DNA from: Chitinophagales bacterium
GTDB taxonomy: Bacteria; Bacteroidota; Bacteroidia; Chitinophagales; Chitinophagaceae
DNA: 64,000 bases
Direction of reading: 5' to 3'
Assembly (NCBI GenBank): GCA_017303335.1
Contig: JAFLBK010000002.1
Coordinates: 248,001-312,000 of the forward strand
This document shows positions 1 to 8,857 of this stretch, one piece after another (the first letter of the stretch is position 1; each line of letters opens with the position of its first letter). The notes under the pieces are model-generated. The model was not told the origin of the DNA. It saw only the letters and a list, made by a program, of their open reading frames with translations, and did not search any database. A program made the translations under genes and the position numbers.

Positions 1-557
1 CCAAGGATGATGGCGAACAGGGCCAGCAGACTGAAAATACCCAGGTTGGGATTATTAACGGAGACCGCTACGGCAGTCAGTATATAGATCCCGCCCAGCA
101 GGTAGAATGCATTGCGAAATCCGATTGTGAATTCGAATGGTTTTTTTGAAAAGGGAGTGGGCATGGCTGGCACCGGCAGCGACCGGAAGTTGAACAGGGC
201 GAGTATTGCTGCCAGGGCCAAAAGGGCCAAGGCGATGACGTATTGTTGTTTGAAGACAAGGAAAATGAAAAAGGGTAATGCAACCAGGCCGTTCTCTGCC
301 ATGCGCACCTGCCTGAACACCGGGTCGTTGAAACAGGTTCTCAGAAAATCAGTTCTTCTTTTTTCGGTAAGGGGTACCAGCAGGCCCAGTGCGATGGCTG
401 TATAGATGAATGGTGCCAGCCGGGTACGGTCGAACAACAGGAAAGAGAAAAGGATAAAACCGGATACCAGCAAAAGCCAACCGATGCGGGGATCGATTCC
501 CGCGTCTTTAATCCTTCGGTTCAATAACGTAACGTGGAGTAAGAAATATGCTTTCAA
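1..557 (-). CDS. Polytopic membrane protein, 3' end outside the window
   Basis: On the minus strand an uninterrupted frame runs from just after the purE stop (about 650) to the window edge. It contains no ATG; the first plausible initiator is TTG at 557-555, giving a start MKAYFLLHV. The 185 visible residues are very hydrophobic, with roughly five to six membrane spans and a charged connecting segment (TEKRRTDFLRTCFND) in the middle. I recognise no catalytic motif; small integral membrane proteins of this look often accompany ABC exporters in Bacteroidota, but that is only an analogy. It is codirectional with purE and probably cotranscribed. The coding call rests on the length and amino-acid composition of the frame; the start is inferred. 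Confidence 0.6.
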   Translation of the reverse strand, partial: MKAYFLLHVTLLNRRIKDAGIDPRIGWLLLVSGFILFSFLLFDRTRLAPFIYTAIALGLLVPLTEKRRTDFLRTCFNDPVFRQVRMAENGLVALPFFIFLVFKQQYVIALALLALAAILALFNFRSLPVPAMPTPFSKKPFEFTIGFRNAFYLLGGIYILTAVAVSVNNPNLGIFSLLALFAIIL

Positions 558-650
558 CGTGCTTATGCCGGGTGCCTGGTGAAGGGGCGAATATATCGAT
601 GTTGCCGCTAACCGGCTTTCGGGAAATGTTAAATGGCGGTATACCGGTTC

Positions 651-1217
651 TTAATCAAATTCATTCCGGTAACCGGCGTCGCGGACATTCTTCACACTTT
701 CCTGCACCACATCATCCTGGTATTCTTTAAAGGCTTCCAGTTTTCCGGCGATGGATGTGTCGTGCAGGGCCAGCACCTGGGCGGCGAGGATACCCGCGTT
801 TTTGGCGCCATTCAGCGCCACGGTGGCTACGGGCACGCCGTAGGGCATCTGCAGGATAGACAGTACCGAATCCCAGCCGTCGATGCTGTTGGATGATTTT
901 ACGGGTACGCCGATCACGGGCAGTACCGTATTGGCGGCGATCATACCCGGCAGGTGTGCGGCTCCGCCGGCGCCGGCGATGATCACTTTCATGCCGCGGT
1001 CCTTGGCCTGACGGGCGTAGTCACGCAGGCGTTCCGGCGTGCGGTGGGCCGATACGATCGTAAGCTCCGGCTCCACCTCAAACTGGCGCAGCATTTCGGC
1101 GGCGCCTTTCATGATCTCGAGATCGCTCTCGCTTCCCATGACGATGCCCACAAGGGGACCGTTTGCGGGAGCGGGTTGCTGGTTTCGGGTTGCGGGTTTT
1201 GAACTTTGCTTTGCCAT
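651..1217 (-). CDS. purE: N5-carboxyaminoimidazole ribonucleotide mutase PurE
   Basis: Class I PurE moves the carboxylate of N5-CAIR to C4 to give CAIR in de novo purine synthesis, working after PurK. The 188 residues contain the family motifs [18 protein letters not shown] and [11 protein letters not shown], which form the nucleotide and CO2 pocket. The first 22 residues or so (Gln/Pro/Ala-rich, before [11 protein letters not shown]) are an unusual extension; no nearer ATG exists, so I kept the first Met. It lies downstream of tolC on the same strand, separated by a REP palindrome, and about 6 kb from purK, its usual operon partner. Confidence 0.95.
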   Translation of the reverse strand: MAKQSSKPATRNQQPAPANGPLVGIVMGSESDLEIMKGAAEMLRQFEVEPELTIVSAHRTPERLRDYARQAKDRGMKVIIAGAGGAAHLPGMIAANTVLPVIGVPVKSSNSIDGWDSVLSILQMPYGVPVATVALNGAKNAGILAAQVLALHDTSIAGKLEAFKEYQDDVVQESVKNVRDAGYRNEFD

Positions 1218-1328
1218 CGCTGCCTGGTTTATTTTTTCTTGTTGTTTGAGGCGTTAAGGTAAGAAATAATCGGAGGCAGGGGAAATTTTGCGAATATCGT
1301 TTTGTTGCCAGCGATCAACAGAATGGAG

Positions 1329-1410
1329 TGTCATCCTGAGCGTGAGCGAAGGATCTCAAATCCGTTCCCGGATAAAACAAGGAGATGCTTCGCGTACGCT
1401 CAGCATGACA
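1329..1410. repeat. REP-like long inverted repeat
   Basis: Two 29-base arms (1329-1357 and 1382-1410) are inverted copies with about four mismatches, joined by a 24-base spacer. They start TGTCATCCTGAGCG and, read in reverse, TGTCATGCTGAGCG. This matches the dispersed GAGCG...CGAAGGATCTC palindromes common in Bacteroidota chromosomes. It occupies most of the noncoding gap between purE and tolC and could act as a transcription barrier or mRNA-stabilising stem. Confidence 0.8.
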
Positions 1411-1446
1411 GCATACGCGAATTCAGCGTGCAGAAGACGTCATTCG

Positions 1447-2772
1447 TTATTTTCCGAAATCTCCCTTCAGCCTCAGCAACTCTGTTTCGGCGAGTTTGGT
1501 ATTGTAGCGGGCGGCAATGAGCCGGTCGTAGGCCAGCTCCAGGCTTTTCTGGGTTTCCCGCAATTCGAGGTAGGTGGAGAGGCCCAGGCGTAAACGCTCG
1601 AGGGCGATGAATACATTTTCTTTGGCCAGCAGGATATTCTCTTCCTCCAGTGCCAGCATTTTTTTCTGCAGTTCATAATCCTTGTAGGCATTGGTGATGC
1701 TGAGGTCGATCTGCGCTTTCTGGTTGAGGTAGGAAAGATTGAGGTAATCAATATCGAGCTGGGCCTGTTTGATGAGCCGGCGGGTATTGAAGCCATTGAG
1801 GATGGGTATGCTGATCCCGATGCCGTAATTGAAACCGTTGTTCCGGCTGTACAGGGGTGTAAAGGGATTGATCACCGTTTTGTTGTCGGTCTTGGAATAA
1901 TTATAAGCCGAATTGAAGGTGAGCGTCGGCCAGCGTTCCGCTTTTCTTTCTTTCAGTGTGAGCTTACCGATGTCGATATTCTTTTTGGTGATTTGCAGTT
2001 GCGGGTTCGTTTTTTCGGCGGCGCCGAAGATATCGCCGGCATTGATATCGTCGCGGAAGCTGATCGAGTCGGATACTTCATAGCGGCTGTTGAGCGCCAC
2101 GTTCATGACCTGGTTGAGTTGTTCTTTCAATTGCTCGATGAGGGTGAGTTGGCGGAGGCGGGCGGCTTTCTGTGCGTTCAGGTCTACCTTTCCCTGCAAC
2201 AGTTCGGGCTTGGCGCCGAGGCCGGTGCTGAGTTTTTTCTCGGCCAGTTTAACCCGGTCTTCGTTGATGCTCATCTGTTCCTCGATCGCCTTGAGTTGCT
2301 GCTTCTGGCGAACGATATTGTAGTAGTTGTTGATGACGCTGGCAATGGTGCCGATCATCTGGTTCCGTATGGTGAGTTCGCCGAGCTGCACGAATTCGTT
2401 CAGTTTATCGCGGGTGACGAACATCTTGAGTCCGTCGAAGAGGGTCCAGTTCAGTTGAACCGAACCGCTCAGGGTATTGGAACGGATGGCCTTGCTCTCC
2501 CGCTTGGATCCGTCGGCAAGCCGTTGTTTCTGGTTGTTGTTGTTGAATACAAGCCCGCCCGTGGCGTTCACACGGGGAAGAAAGGCCGCGTTGGCGTAGG
2601 ATTTATCCAGGGCAAAGGAAGCCGAGTCGTTGCGCAGCAATTGAATATCGAAATTGTTTTGCAGGGCCGTGGCAATGGCCTGCTCAACCGTGAGTTTCTC
2701 CTGGGCCATCACCTGGCGGCATCCCGCCAGCATAATAATACACAGTACCGTTATTAATAAGCGATTCTTCAT
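1447..2772 (-). CDS. TolC-family outer membrane efflux protein
   Basis: Outer membrane channel of a tripartite RND pump. It has 441 residues, a hydrophobic signal with a possible lipobox (IIMLAGC) and two OEP repeats rich in long coiled-coil helices (AIEEQMSINEDRVKLAEKKL in the first, ALEEENILLAKENVFIALER in the second). It is the last gene of the three-gene operon, starting 16 bases after the AcrB-type gene. The ATG at 2772 fits the signal peptide. The substrate cannot be told from sequence. Confidence 0.93.
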   Translation of the reverse strand: MKNRLLITVLCIIMLAGCRQVMAQEKLTVEQAIATALQNNFDIQLLRNDSASFALDKSYANAAFLPRVNATGGLVFNNNNQKQRLADGSKRESKAIRSNTLSGSVQLNWTLFDGLKMFVTRDKLNEFVQLGELTIRNQMIGTIASVINNYYNIVRQKQQLKAIEEQMSINEDRVKLAEKKLSTGLGAKPELLQGKVDLNAQKAARLRQLTLIEQLKEQLNQVMNVALNSRYEVSDSISFRDDINAGDIFGAAEKTNPQLQITKKNIDIGKLTLKERKAERWPTLTFNSAYNYSKTDNKTVINPFTPLYSRNNGFNYGIGISIPILNGFNTRRLIKQAQLDIDYLNLSYLNQKAQIDLSITNAYKDYELQKKMLALEEENILLAKENVFIALERLRLGLSTYLELRETQKSLELAYDRLIAARYNTKLAETELLRLKGDFGK

Positions 2773-2788
2773 TCAAAATTCATTTTCG

Positions 2789-5700
2789 TTATGCCTGTTG
2801 GGGACTTTCCGGGATCTCATCCAAGGCGCTTTTCTTTTTTCGGGTTGAAAGGTACGAGTACATGGCCGGTATCACGAACAGGGTAAGTACAAGGGAGAAC
2901 ATCACGCCGCCCACGATCACAATACCCAGCGGAATGCGGCTTGTGGAAGCGTCGCCGAGCGACAGGGCCAGCGGCAGGGCACCGAGGCTCATGGCCAGGC
3001 TGGTCATGATGATGGGGCGGAAACGGGCTACCGATGCTTCGATCACCGCCTGCCGTTTTTTCTCGCCCGCCAATTGTTTCTGGTTGGCGAATTCCACGAT
3101 CAGGATACCGTTCTTTGTTACAAGCCCGATAAGCATGATCATGCCGATCTGTGAGAAGATGTTCAATGTTTGGCCGAACAGCCACAGGGATATAACAGCG
3201 CCGGCCAATGCAAGCGGTACGGTGAACATGATGGTGAACGGATCGATGAAACTTTCGAACTGGGCGGCCAGTACCAGGTAGATCAGCACCAGCGCCAGGA
3301 TAAAGGCGAACAGGGTGTTGCCCGAACTTTCCGCAAAATCCCTCGAGGTTCCGGTAAGGGCTGTCGAGAAGGTTTCATCGAGTAATTTATCGGCGATCCG
3401 TTCCATTTCCTTGATACCATCGCCCACCGTTTTTCCGGGTTGTAAACCGGCCGAGATGGTGGCAGAACGGTAGCGGTTGAAGTGGTAGATCGTTGGAGGC
3501 GTAACTTCTTCCTGGTACGAGATCACATTCTCGAGCGGAATGGCAACGCCGCTGTTGTTGCGAACATAGATCGTTTTAAGATCGGTGGGGTCGTCGCGGT
3601 CGGAGCGTTCAACCTGTCCGAGCACCTGGTATTGTTTCCCTTCCTTGGTGAAATAGCCCATGCGGCGGTTGCTGAGCGCCAGTTGGAGCGTTTGCGATAT
3701 ATCATCCACACTCACCCCGAGTGCGCTCGCTTTCATGCGGTCGATGCTTACCCGTAATTCGGGTTTATTGAATTTCAGGTCGGCGTCAACACCCAGCAAT
3801 ACATCGCTTTTATTGGCTTCTTCGAGAAATTGGGGCAATACTTTCTTGATCTTTTCCGGATCAACATTCTGTAATACGAATTGAACAGGCTGGCCGCCGC
3901 GGCGATTCACCGAAATGGTTTGTTCCTGGATGGCGAAGGCCCGGCCCTGGTTGAAACGCGGCACCACCTTGTTCACCCAGTTCACAATATCCTGCTGGCT
4001 GCGGTTGCGTTCGGAAGGATTGCTTAGTACAATGCGCACAAAGCCCGAGTTGGCCGAGCCGGATCCGGTGAAGCCCGGTGCCGTCATACTCACCATGTAT
4101 CTTTTTTCGGGGATGGAATCGAGGAGGAAGTTGCTGAGTTTGTCCATGAATTTATCCATGGCATCGTAAGAGGTTCCTTCTGGCGCTGTTACCGAAAGAC
4201 GGAAACCGCTCTTGTCTTCCATCGGTGCCAGTTCGCTCTGCAGTTGTTTGCCAAAGAAATAGATCAGGCCAAAACAAGCCAGCAGCAGCACGAGGGCCAT
4301 CCATCGTGCCCGCATGAACCCATTGAGCATGCGGCGATACCCGTTTTCGAGGTTGCGGAAGAAGGGTTCGGTGGCGGTATAGAACCAGGAATGTTTATGC
4401 GATTTGCCGGCCAGGTACACGTTGAGCACCGGTGTAAGCGTAAGGGATACAAAAGCGGAGATCAATACGGCGCCGGCCACCACGATGCCGAATTCACGGA
4501 ACAGCCGTCCTACAAATCCCTGCAGGAAGATGATGGGCAGGAACACGATGGCCAGTGTGATGGAAGTGGCGATCACCGCAAAATAAATCTCCTTGGAACC
4601 TTCTTTGGCCGCCTGCCACTTGGGCATGCCGCCTTCGATCTTCTTATAAATATTTTCGGTTACCACGATACCATCGTCCACCACGAGGCCCGTTGCCAGC
4701 ACGATGGCCAGCAGGGTAAGTACATTGATGGTAAAACCTGATATGTACATGATGAAGAAAGCGCCGATGAGCGATACCGGGATATCGATCAGGGGCCGGA
4801 TGGCGATCAGCCATTCGCGGAAGAATAGGTAGATGATGAGAACTACCAGTATGAAGGCAACGATGAGGGTTTCGCCTACTTCGTTGATGGATTTACGGAT
4901 GTATTGTGTTTGGTCGTACGACATCTCGAAGCGGATGTCTTTGGGCAGGTCTTTCTTGATCTGGTCGATGCGCTTGCTCACTTCGTCGGCGATGGCGATG
5001 TAGTTGGTGCCCGGCTGGGGGATCACAGCGATCGCGATCATCGGGATACCGCTTTCCTTGAGCACGCTTTCTTCGTTCTCGGGGCCAAGCACCGCTTCAC
5101 CGATATCCTTGAGGCGTATATCGGCGCCGTTCACATTCTTAACGATCAGGTTATTGAATTCTTCCTCCGTATTGAGGCGGCCGAATGTACGGATCGACAA
5201 TTCGGTGGCGTCGCCGGATATCTTACCCGAAGGCAATTCCACGTTCTCCCGCTGCAGGGCGGCTTGTACATCGGATGGGGTAAGTGAATAAGCGCTGAGC
5301 TTGGTGGGGGAGAACCAGATGCGCATGGCGTATTTCTTCTCACCCCATATCAGCACGTTGCTCACGCCCGGAACCGTTTGCAAACGCTCCACGATATTGT
5401 TGTTGGCGAATTCGGTTATCTGCAGTGAATTGCGCATGTTGCTCTGCACGAGCATGATCACCACGGGATCGTTGCTGGCATCGGCTTTCGAAACCACCGG
5501 GGGCGCATCCAGGTCGCTTGGCAGCGAGCGGGTGGCCTGTGAAACTTTGTCACGCACATCATTGGCGGCTTCTTCGAGGTTGGAGCCCAGTACAAATTCC
5601 ACGGTGATGTTGCTGCTGCCCTGGGAGCTTTGCGATGAGATATTCTTGATGCCGGCAATGCCGTTGATGGCTTTTTCCAGCGGTTCGGTGATCTGCGTTT

Positions 5701-5878
5701 CGATGATCTCGGCGTTGGCGCCTGGGTAAGAGGTACGCACATTGATATTGGGAGGGTCGAGAGCCGGGAAGTCGCGTACACCCAAAAAGTTGAAGCCGAT
5801 GGCGCCAAACACCACGATGAGGATGTTAAGCACAATGGCAAAAACGGGTCTTCGTAAACTGAACTCCGATATATTCAT
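2789..5878 (-). CDS. RND-family inner membrane efflux pump, AcrB/HAE1 type
   Basis: Proton-driven inner membrane component of the tripartite exporter. It has 1029 residues, the usual HAE1 length, with N-terminal span FSLRRPVFAIVLNILIVVFG, two periplasmic porter halves and twelve expected helices. The TM4 aspartate pair of the proton relay is present (ATGLVVDDGIVVTENIYKK), as is the TM10 lysine (GLVTKNGILIVEFANQ). This points to a drug/hydrophobe HAE1 pump rather than a heavy-metal one. It sits between the adaptor and the TolC-type gene, 12 and 16 bases away. Confidence 0.96.
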   Translation of the reverse strand: MNISEFSLRRPVFAIVLNILIVVFGAIGFNFLGVRDFPALDPPNINVRTSYPGANAEIIETQITEPLEKAINGIAGIKNISSQSSQGSSNITVEFVLGSNLEEAANDVRDKVSQATRSLPSDLDAPPVVSKADASNDPVVIMLVQSNMRNSLQITEFANNNIVERLQTVPGVSNVLIWGEKKYAMRIWFSPTKLSAYSLTPSDVQAALQRENVELPSGKISGDATELSIRTFGRLNTEEEFNNLIVKNVNGADIRLKDIGEAVLGPENEESVLKESGIPMIAIAVIPQPGTNYIAIADEVSKRIDQIKKDLPKDIRFEMSYDQTQYIRKSINEVGETLIVAFILVVLIIYLFFREWLIAIRPLIDIPVSLIGAFFIMYISGFTINVLTLLAIVLATGLVVDDGIVVTENIYKKIEGGMPKWQAAKEGSKEIYFAVIATSITLAIVFLPIIFLQGFVGRLFREFGIVVAGAVLISAFVSLTLTPVLNVYLAGKSHKHSWFYTATEPFFRNLENGYRRMLNGFMRARWMALVLLLACFGLIYFFGKQLQSELAPMEDKSGFRLSVTAPEGTSYDAMDKFMDKLSNFLLDSIPEKRYMVSMTAPGFTGSGSANSGFVRIVLSNPSERNRSQQDIVNWVNKVVPRFNQGRAFAIQEQTISVNRRGGQPVQFVLQNVDPEKIKKVLPQFLEEANKSDVLLGVDADLKFNKPELRVSIDRMKASALGVSVDDISQTLQLALSNRRMGYFTKEGKQYQVLGQVERSDRDDPTDLKTIYVRNNSGVAIPLENVISYQEEVTPPTIYHFNRYRSATISAGLQPGKTVGDGIKEMERIADKLLDETFSTALTGTSRDFAESSGNTLFAFILALVLIYLVLAAQFESFIDPFTIMFTVPLALAGAVISLWLFGQTLNIFSQIGMIMLIGLVTKNGILIVEFANQKQLAGEKKRQAVIEASVARFRPIIMTSLAMSLGALPLALSLGDASTSRIPLGIVIVGGVMFSLVLTLFVIPAMYSYLSTRKKKSALDEIPESPQQA

Positions 5879-5890
5879 GGGCCTGCTTGC

Positions 5891-6958
5891 TTACTTGTTT
5901 ATTTTGGTGATGGAAACTTTGGCTTCGGGTTTCAGGCTCATCAGGCCGGTGATGATCACGGTATCGCCTTCTTTCACACCGCTTACGATCTGTACGAAGG
6001 CGGAATCGCGTAATCCGGTAACCACGTCGGTGAAGCTGGCCGTGCCATTATTGAACAGTACCACTTTCTTTCCCCGGGCCTGGGGCAGGATGGCCTGGCT
6101 GGGCACCATCAACCCATTCGGATCGGTATTGAAATCGGTAGCCACTTTGGCGAAAACGCCGGGCAACAGATTGCCGTCGTTGTTGGTCACCAGGGCACGT
6201 ACATTGAGGCTGCGGGTGTTTTCGGTTACGCCGGATTCGGCGGCGATCACCCGGGCCGAATATTTTTTGGGATTATTTTCTACGGTAAAATCAACCACCT
6301 GGCCCAGTTTGACACTGCCGGTGAATTTTTCCGGAAGCGTGAAGTCGAGTTTAAGCTGGCTGTTCTGGCGCAGGGTGGTAAGGGTGGTGGCCGGACTTAC
6401 ATAAGCGCCGGCGCTTACGTTTTTCAAGCCCAGTGTTCCCGAGAAAGGAGCCCGGATCTCGGTACGGCTGATATTGGTGCGAACGATCTCCATATCGGCC
6501 TTGATGGTGTTTACCTGTAAAACGCTCAGGTCGTATTCCTGCTGGCTCACGCCGTTAATCTTCAGCAATTCGCCCATGCGGCTAACGGTTTGTTCGGCTG
6601 TAGCCAGCTGTACCTGCAGTTTTTTCAGTTGGGCCTGCAGGTCGCCGTCGAATATCTTGGCGAGCAATGTTCCCTTACCCACCGTTCGGCCTTCATTCAG
6701 GTTAAGGTAGGTGAGCCTTCCGGATATTTCCGGGTGGATCTCTGTTTCTTCGTTGGCGATGATGGAGCCGGGCAATTCCGCTTTATCGCTTACGGTCATT
6801 TTTTTGACGATAAAACCTTCCACTTTCATGGGCATGTTTTTCGGCGGGCCGCCTGCCGGCGCATCCGCTTTTTTATCGCTGCTCTTGCAGGAAAAAAAGA
6901 AGATGGCGGAACTGAGGAGGATGCTGGTCGTGTGCGTGGTGCGCAAGAATGATTTCAC
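5891..6958 (-). CDS. RND efflux periplasmic adaptor (membrane fusion protein)
   Basis: Links the inner membrane pump to the TolC channel. The 355 residues begin with a signal ending in a lipobox (IFFFSC), so it is probably a lipoprotein. Then come a biotinyl-lipoyl half (EIHPEISGRLTYLNLNEGR), a coiled-coil hairpin (LQAQLKKLQVQLATAEQTV), the second lipoyl half (TEIRAPFSGTLGLKNVSAG) and a beta-barrel/membrane-proximal domain. First gene of the operon. No adjacent TetR or other regulator is visible, so control is unknown. Confidence 0.95.
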   Translation of the reverse strand: MKSFLRTTHTTSILLSSAIFFFSCKSSDKKADAPAGGPPKNMPMKVEGFIVKKMTVSDKAELPGSIIANEETEIHPEISGRLTYLNLNEGRTVGKGTLLAKIFDGDLQAQLKKLQVQLATAEQTVSRMGELLKINGVSQQEYDLSVLQVNTIKADMEIVRTNISRTEIRAPFSGTLGLKNVSAGAYVSPATTLTTLRQNSQLKLDFTLPEKFTGSVKLGQVVDFTVENNPKKYSARVIAAESGVTENTRSLNVRALVTNNDGNLLPGVFAKVATDFNTDPNGLMVPSQAILPQARGKKVVLFNNGTASFTDVVTGLRDSAFVQIVSGVKEGDTVIITGLMSLKPEAKVSITKINK

Positions 6959-7047
6959 CTGGTTATTCGTTTTTTATTCAGGCGATAAATGTACGGTATA
7001 ATCGGTTCTTAACGTATACTTTTTGTACAGCTATATGGCCGGCAATC

Positions 7048-8556
7048 CTATTCTAATGTCTTTATAATTAAGCCATGTTTGACCCTGTTTGCCTGGTGGA
7101 TGAGTTCCTGCCGTTCCTTACTGAGTATGGTTACATGGCCCATCTTGCGGCCGGGTTTTGTGTGGGTCTTTCCGTAGATGTGCACGAAAGCGTTTTCGAT
7201 GGCCAGGATATCGTTCAACCCCTGGTATTGGGCGGGGCCGCTGTATCCTTCGGCGCCGATAAGGTTCACGATGGCGGCCGGCAGGATATGATCGGTGCAT
7301 CCCAGGGGATAGCCAAGCATGATACGCCAGAGCATGTCGAACTGGGAACTGTAATTCGCTTCAATGGTATGATGCCCGCTGTTGTGAACCCGGGGTGCCG
7401 TTTCGTTCACAAACACATTGTCGTCGAAATCGACGAACATTTCTACGGCAAAGATGCCGGGGCTCTTCAGGTCCTTTACCACTTTCAGGGCTATAGCTTC
7501 TATTTTCCACAAGACCTTTTCGGGCATTTCAGCCGGGCTGATCTGGTACTCAAGCAGGTTGAGTTTATTGTCGAACACCATGTCAACCGGCGGGTAGAGG
7601 GCATTCTCTCCTTTGTCATTCACCGCGATGATCATCGAGATCTCTTTTTTGATGCGGATCAGTTTTTCGAGTACGGCCGGGGCATCGAAGCCCTTCTCGA
7701 GGTCAGAGGTTGTTTTGATGAGTTGAACGCCCTTGCCATCGTACCCGCCCATGGCCAGTTTGTGGGCCGCCGGCAAGAAGGAAGCTTGTTGCTGGAGTTC
7801 GACCAGGCTGTTGGTGACGATGAATTCGCTGGTGGGTATTTCGTTGTTCCGGTAGAATTCTTTTTGGAGGATCTTGTTTTTGATGGTTCGGAGCGCCGAT
7901 GGTTTGGGGTATACCCGAACGCCTTCGGCTTCCAGTTTTTCGAGCGCATCCGCGTTCACCGATTCGATCTCGATGGTGATGGCATCCAGTCCTTTTCCGA
8001 ACGCATAAACATCGTCGAAGCTGCTGATATCGCCCCGGGTAAAATGATGGCAGAGATGGGCGGAAGGACATTCCGGGTCGTTCTCCATCACAAAGGTTTC
8101 TACCGGGTAGTTGGCCGCCGCCTGCAACAGCATGCGGCCGAGTTGTCCGCCACCGAGGATGCCTGTTTTTTTGAGCCCTGAGCGGAGTCGAAGGGCGGTT
8201 GGTCGAGCGGAGTCGAGACTGTTTTCCAATTGCAGATACTTATGGTGTGAGAAATTATTGCATTGCGAAAGTAGCTGAAGCTTGTGAAAATTCTGTTCAA
8301 TGAGCGCTTTTTTCTTTGCCCGGTTCCATCCTTTAATCTGCGTTTCACGCCTGACCGCGTCGGCCAAAAAAGGAATAGATTCATAATACACAAGTATAAC
8401 AGGTCTCCTGGTGAACGTGTAGCAATTTTCGTAAAATCCTTCTTCGTGTTCACCAATACGTCTTACGAGATCGTCTGTGAGACCTGTATAATATGTTCCG
8501 TCGCTGCAACGTACCAGGTATACATAATAGCATTCCTGGTGAATATTATAGATCAT
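7048..8556 (-). CDS. purK: GIY-YIG nuclease domain fused in frame to PurK (N5-CAIR synthetase)
   Basis: Residues from about 130 on are a complete ATP-grasp PurK (TGILGGGQLGRMLLQ dinucleotide loop; LAMGGYDGKGVQLI ATP-grasp loop; VNETAPRVHNSGHHT metal site). PurK makes N5-CAIR from AIR, bicarbonate and ATP. Residues 9-95 are a GIY-YIG/UPF0213 nuclease domain (YYVYLVRCSDGTYYTGLTDD). Residues about 112-130 (LDSARPTALRLRSGLKK) are translated REP repeat. PurK normally starts at the position of Leu128-Lys-Lys, but here the start codon is gone: the codon is CTC and no ATG/GTG/TTG lies at the boundary. So either the fusion is the real product or PurK starts at a non-canonical codon. No stop separates the parts. 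Confidence 0.85.
   Translation of the reverse strand: MIYNIHQECYYVYLVRCSDGTYYTGLTDDLVRRIGEHEEGFYENCYTFTRRPVILVYYESIPFLADAVRRETQIKGWNRAKKKALIEQNFHKLQLLSQCNNFSHHKYLQLENSLDSARPTALRLRSGLKKTGILGGGQLGRMLLQAAANYPVETFVMENDPECPSAHLCHHFTRGDISSFDDVYAFGKGLDAITIEIESVNADALEKLEAEGVRVYPKPSALRTIKNKILQKEFYRNNEIPTSEFIVTNSLVELQQQASFLPAAHKLAMGGYDGKGVQLIKTTSDLEKGFDAPAVLEKLIRIKKEISMIIAVNDKGENALYPPVDMVFDNKLNLLEYQISPAEMPEKVLWKIEAIALKVVKDLKSPGIFAVEMFVDFDDNVFVNETAPRVHNSGHHTIEANYSSQFDMLWRIMLGYPLGCTDHILPAAIVNLIGAEGYSGPAQYQGLNDILAIENAFVHIYGKTHTKPGRKMGHVTILSKERQELIHQANRVKHGLIIKTLE
8172..8218. repeat. REP-like palindromes inside the purK fusion ORF
   Basis: The stretch carries two head-to-tail copies of the core GAGCGGAGTCGA on the plus strand (in CCTGAGCGGAGTCGAAGGGC and GTCGAGCGGAGTCGAGAC). 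It forms the junction between the GIY-YIG module and PurK and is translated. The same core occurs in opposite orientation at 8641-8690, so the GIY-YIG module is bracketed by inverted REPs. Confidence 0.8.
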
Positions 8557-8636
8557 GCGGCAAAGCTGGTGGAAATGCTGTTTTTTGTGACTGGCCTGAA
8601 CCCGTTTCAGGGTGAGAAAAATCCCCGTTTATGACC

Positions 8637-8691
8637 CTGTCCCTCGACTCCGCTCGGGACAGGCCGTTCCCACTTCGACTTCGCTCAGTGC
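8637..8691. repeat. REP-like palindromes, inverse orientation to those at 8172-8218
   Basis: Contains TCGACTCCGCTCGGGAC and TTCGACTTCGCTCAGTG, the reverse-complement orientation of the GAGCGGAGTCGA copies at 8172-8218. The pair brackets the GIY-YIG coding module, as expected of a mobilised REP cassette. Confidence 0.75.
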
Positions 8692-8701
8692 AAAAAATTG
8701 T

Positions 8702-8709
8702 TACCTTTG
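8702..8709 (+). promoter_or_regulatory. Bacteroidota -7 element (TACCTTTG)
   Basis: Perfect match to TAnnTTTG, placed to transcribe the small ORF at 8718 and hppD. No convincing -33 TTTG was seen at the expected distance; it would lie at the end of the REP sequence. Confidence 0.45.
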
Positions 8710-8717
8710 AATACACG

Positions 8718-8810
8718 ATGACTCCCGATTATCCACATAAACACTTCGCCGATAAGCGCAACGATTATTCCCTGTTGATGCTTACCCTGGCTATGGACTC
8801 GGCCTATTAA
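8718..8810 (+). CDS. Possible 30-residue small ORF upstream of hppD
   Basis: ATG-initiated frame of 30 codons ending in TAA, starting about nine bases after a TACCTTTG promoter element. The peptide begins MTPDYPHKHFADKRND and ends AMDSAY; it has three Tyr and no membrane segment or known motif. It could be a leader ORF of the tyrosine-degradation gene hppD or a chance frame. Confidence 0.25.
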   Translation: MTPDYPHKHFADKRNDYSLLMLTLAMDSAY

Positions 8811-8857
8811 TTTGAATGCTGCCTGACCGCAATCTTTTTTATTTCAAATTAATTACA

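Larger units (their letters stand above)
8557..8857. other. Intergenic region between the purK fusion and hppD
   Basis: About 300 bases between divergent genes. From about 8637 to 8691 it holds REP-like sequence (CTCGACTCCGCTCGGGAC and CTTCGACTTCGCTCAGTG). A -7 element reading TACCTTTG (TAnnTTTG) lies at 8702-8709 on the plus strand. A 30-codon ORF follows (8718-8810), then a short spacer to the hppD start. Nothing else was recognised. Confidence 0.6.

Noticed and set aside
1993..2757. Long plus-strand frame of 254 codons opposite tolC
   Set aside because: It is the antisense shadow of a clear TolC-family gene and shows no family features; similar shadows opposite purK, lysC and argG were also dropped.
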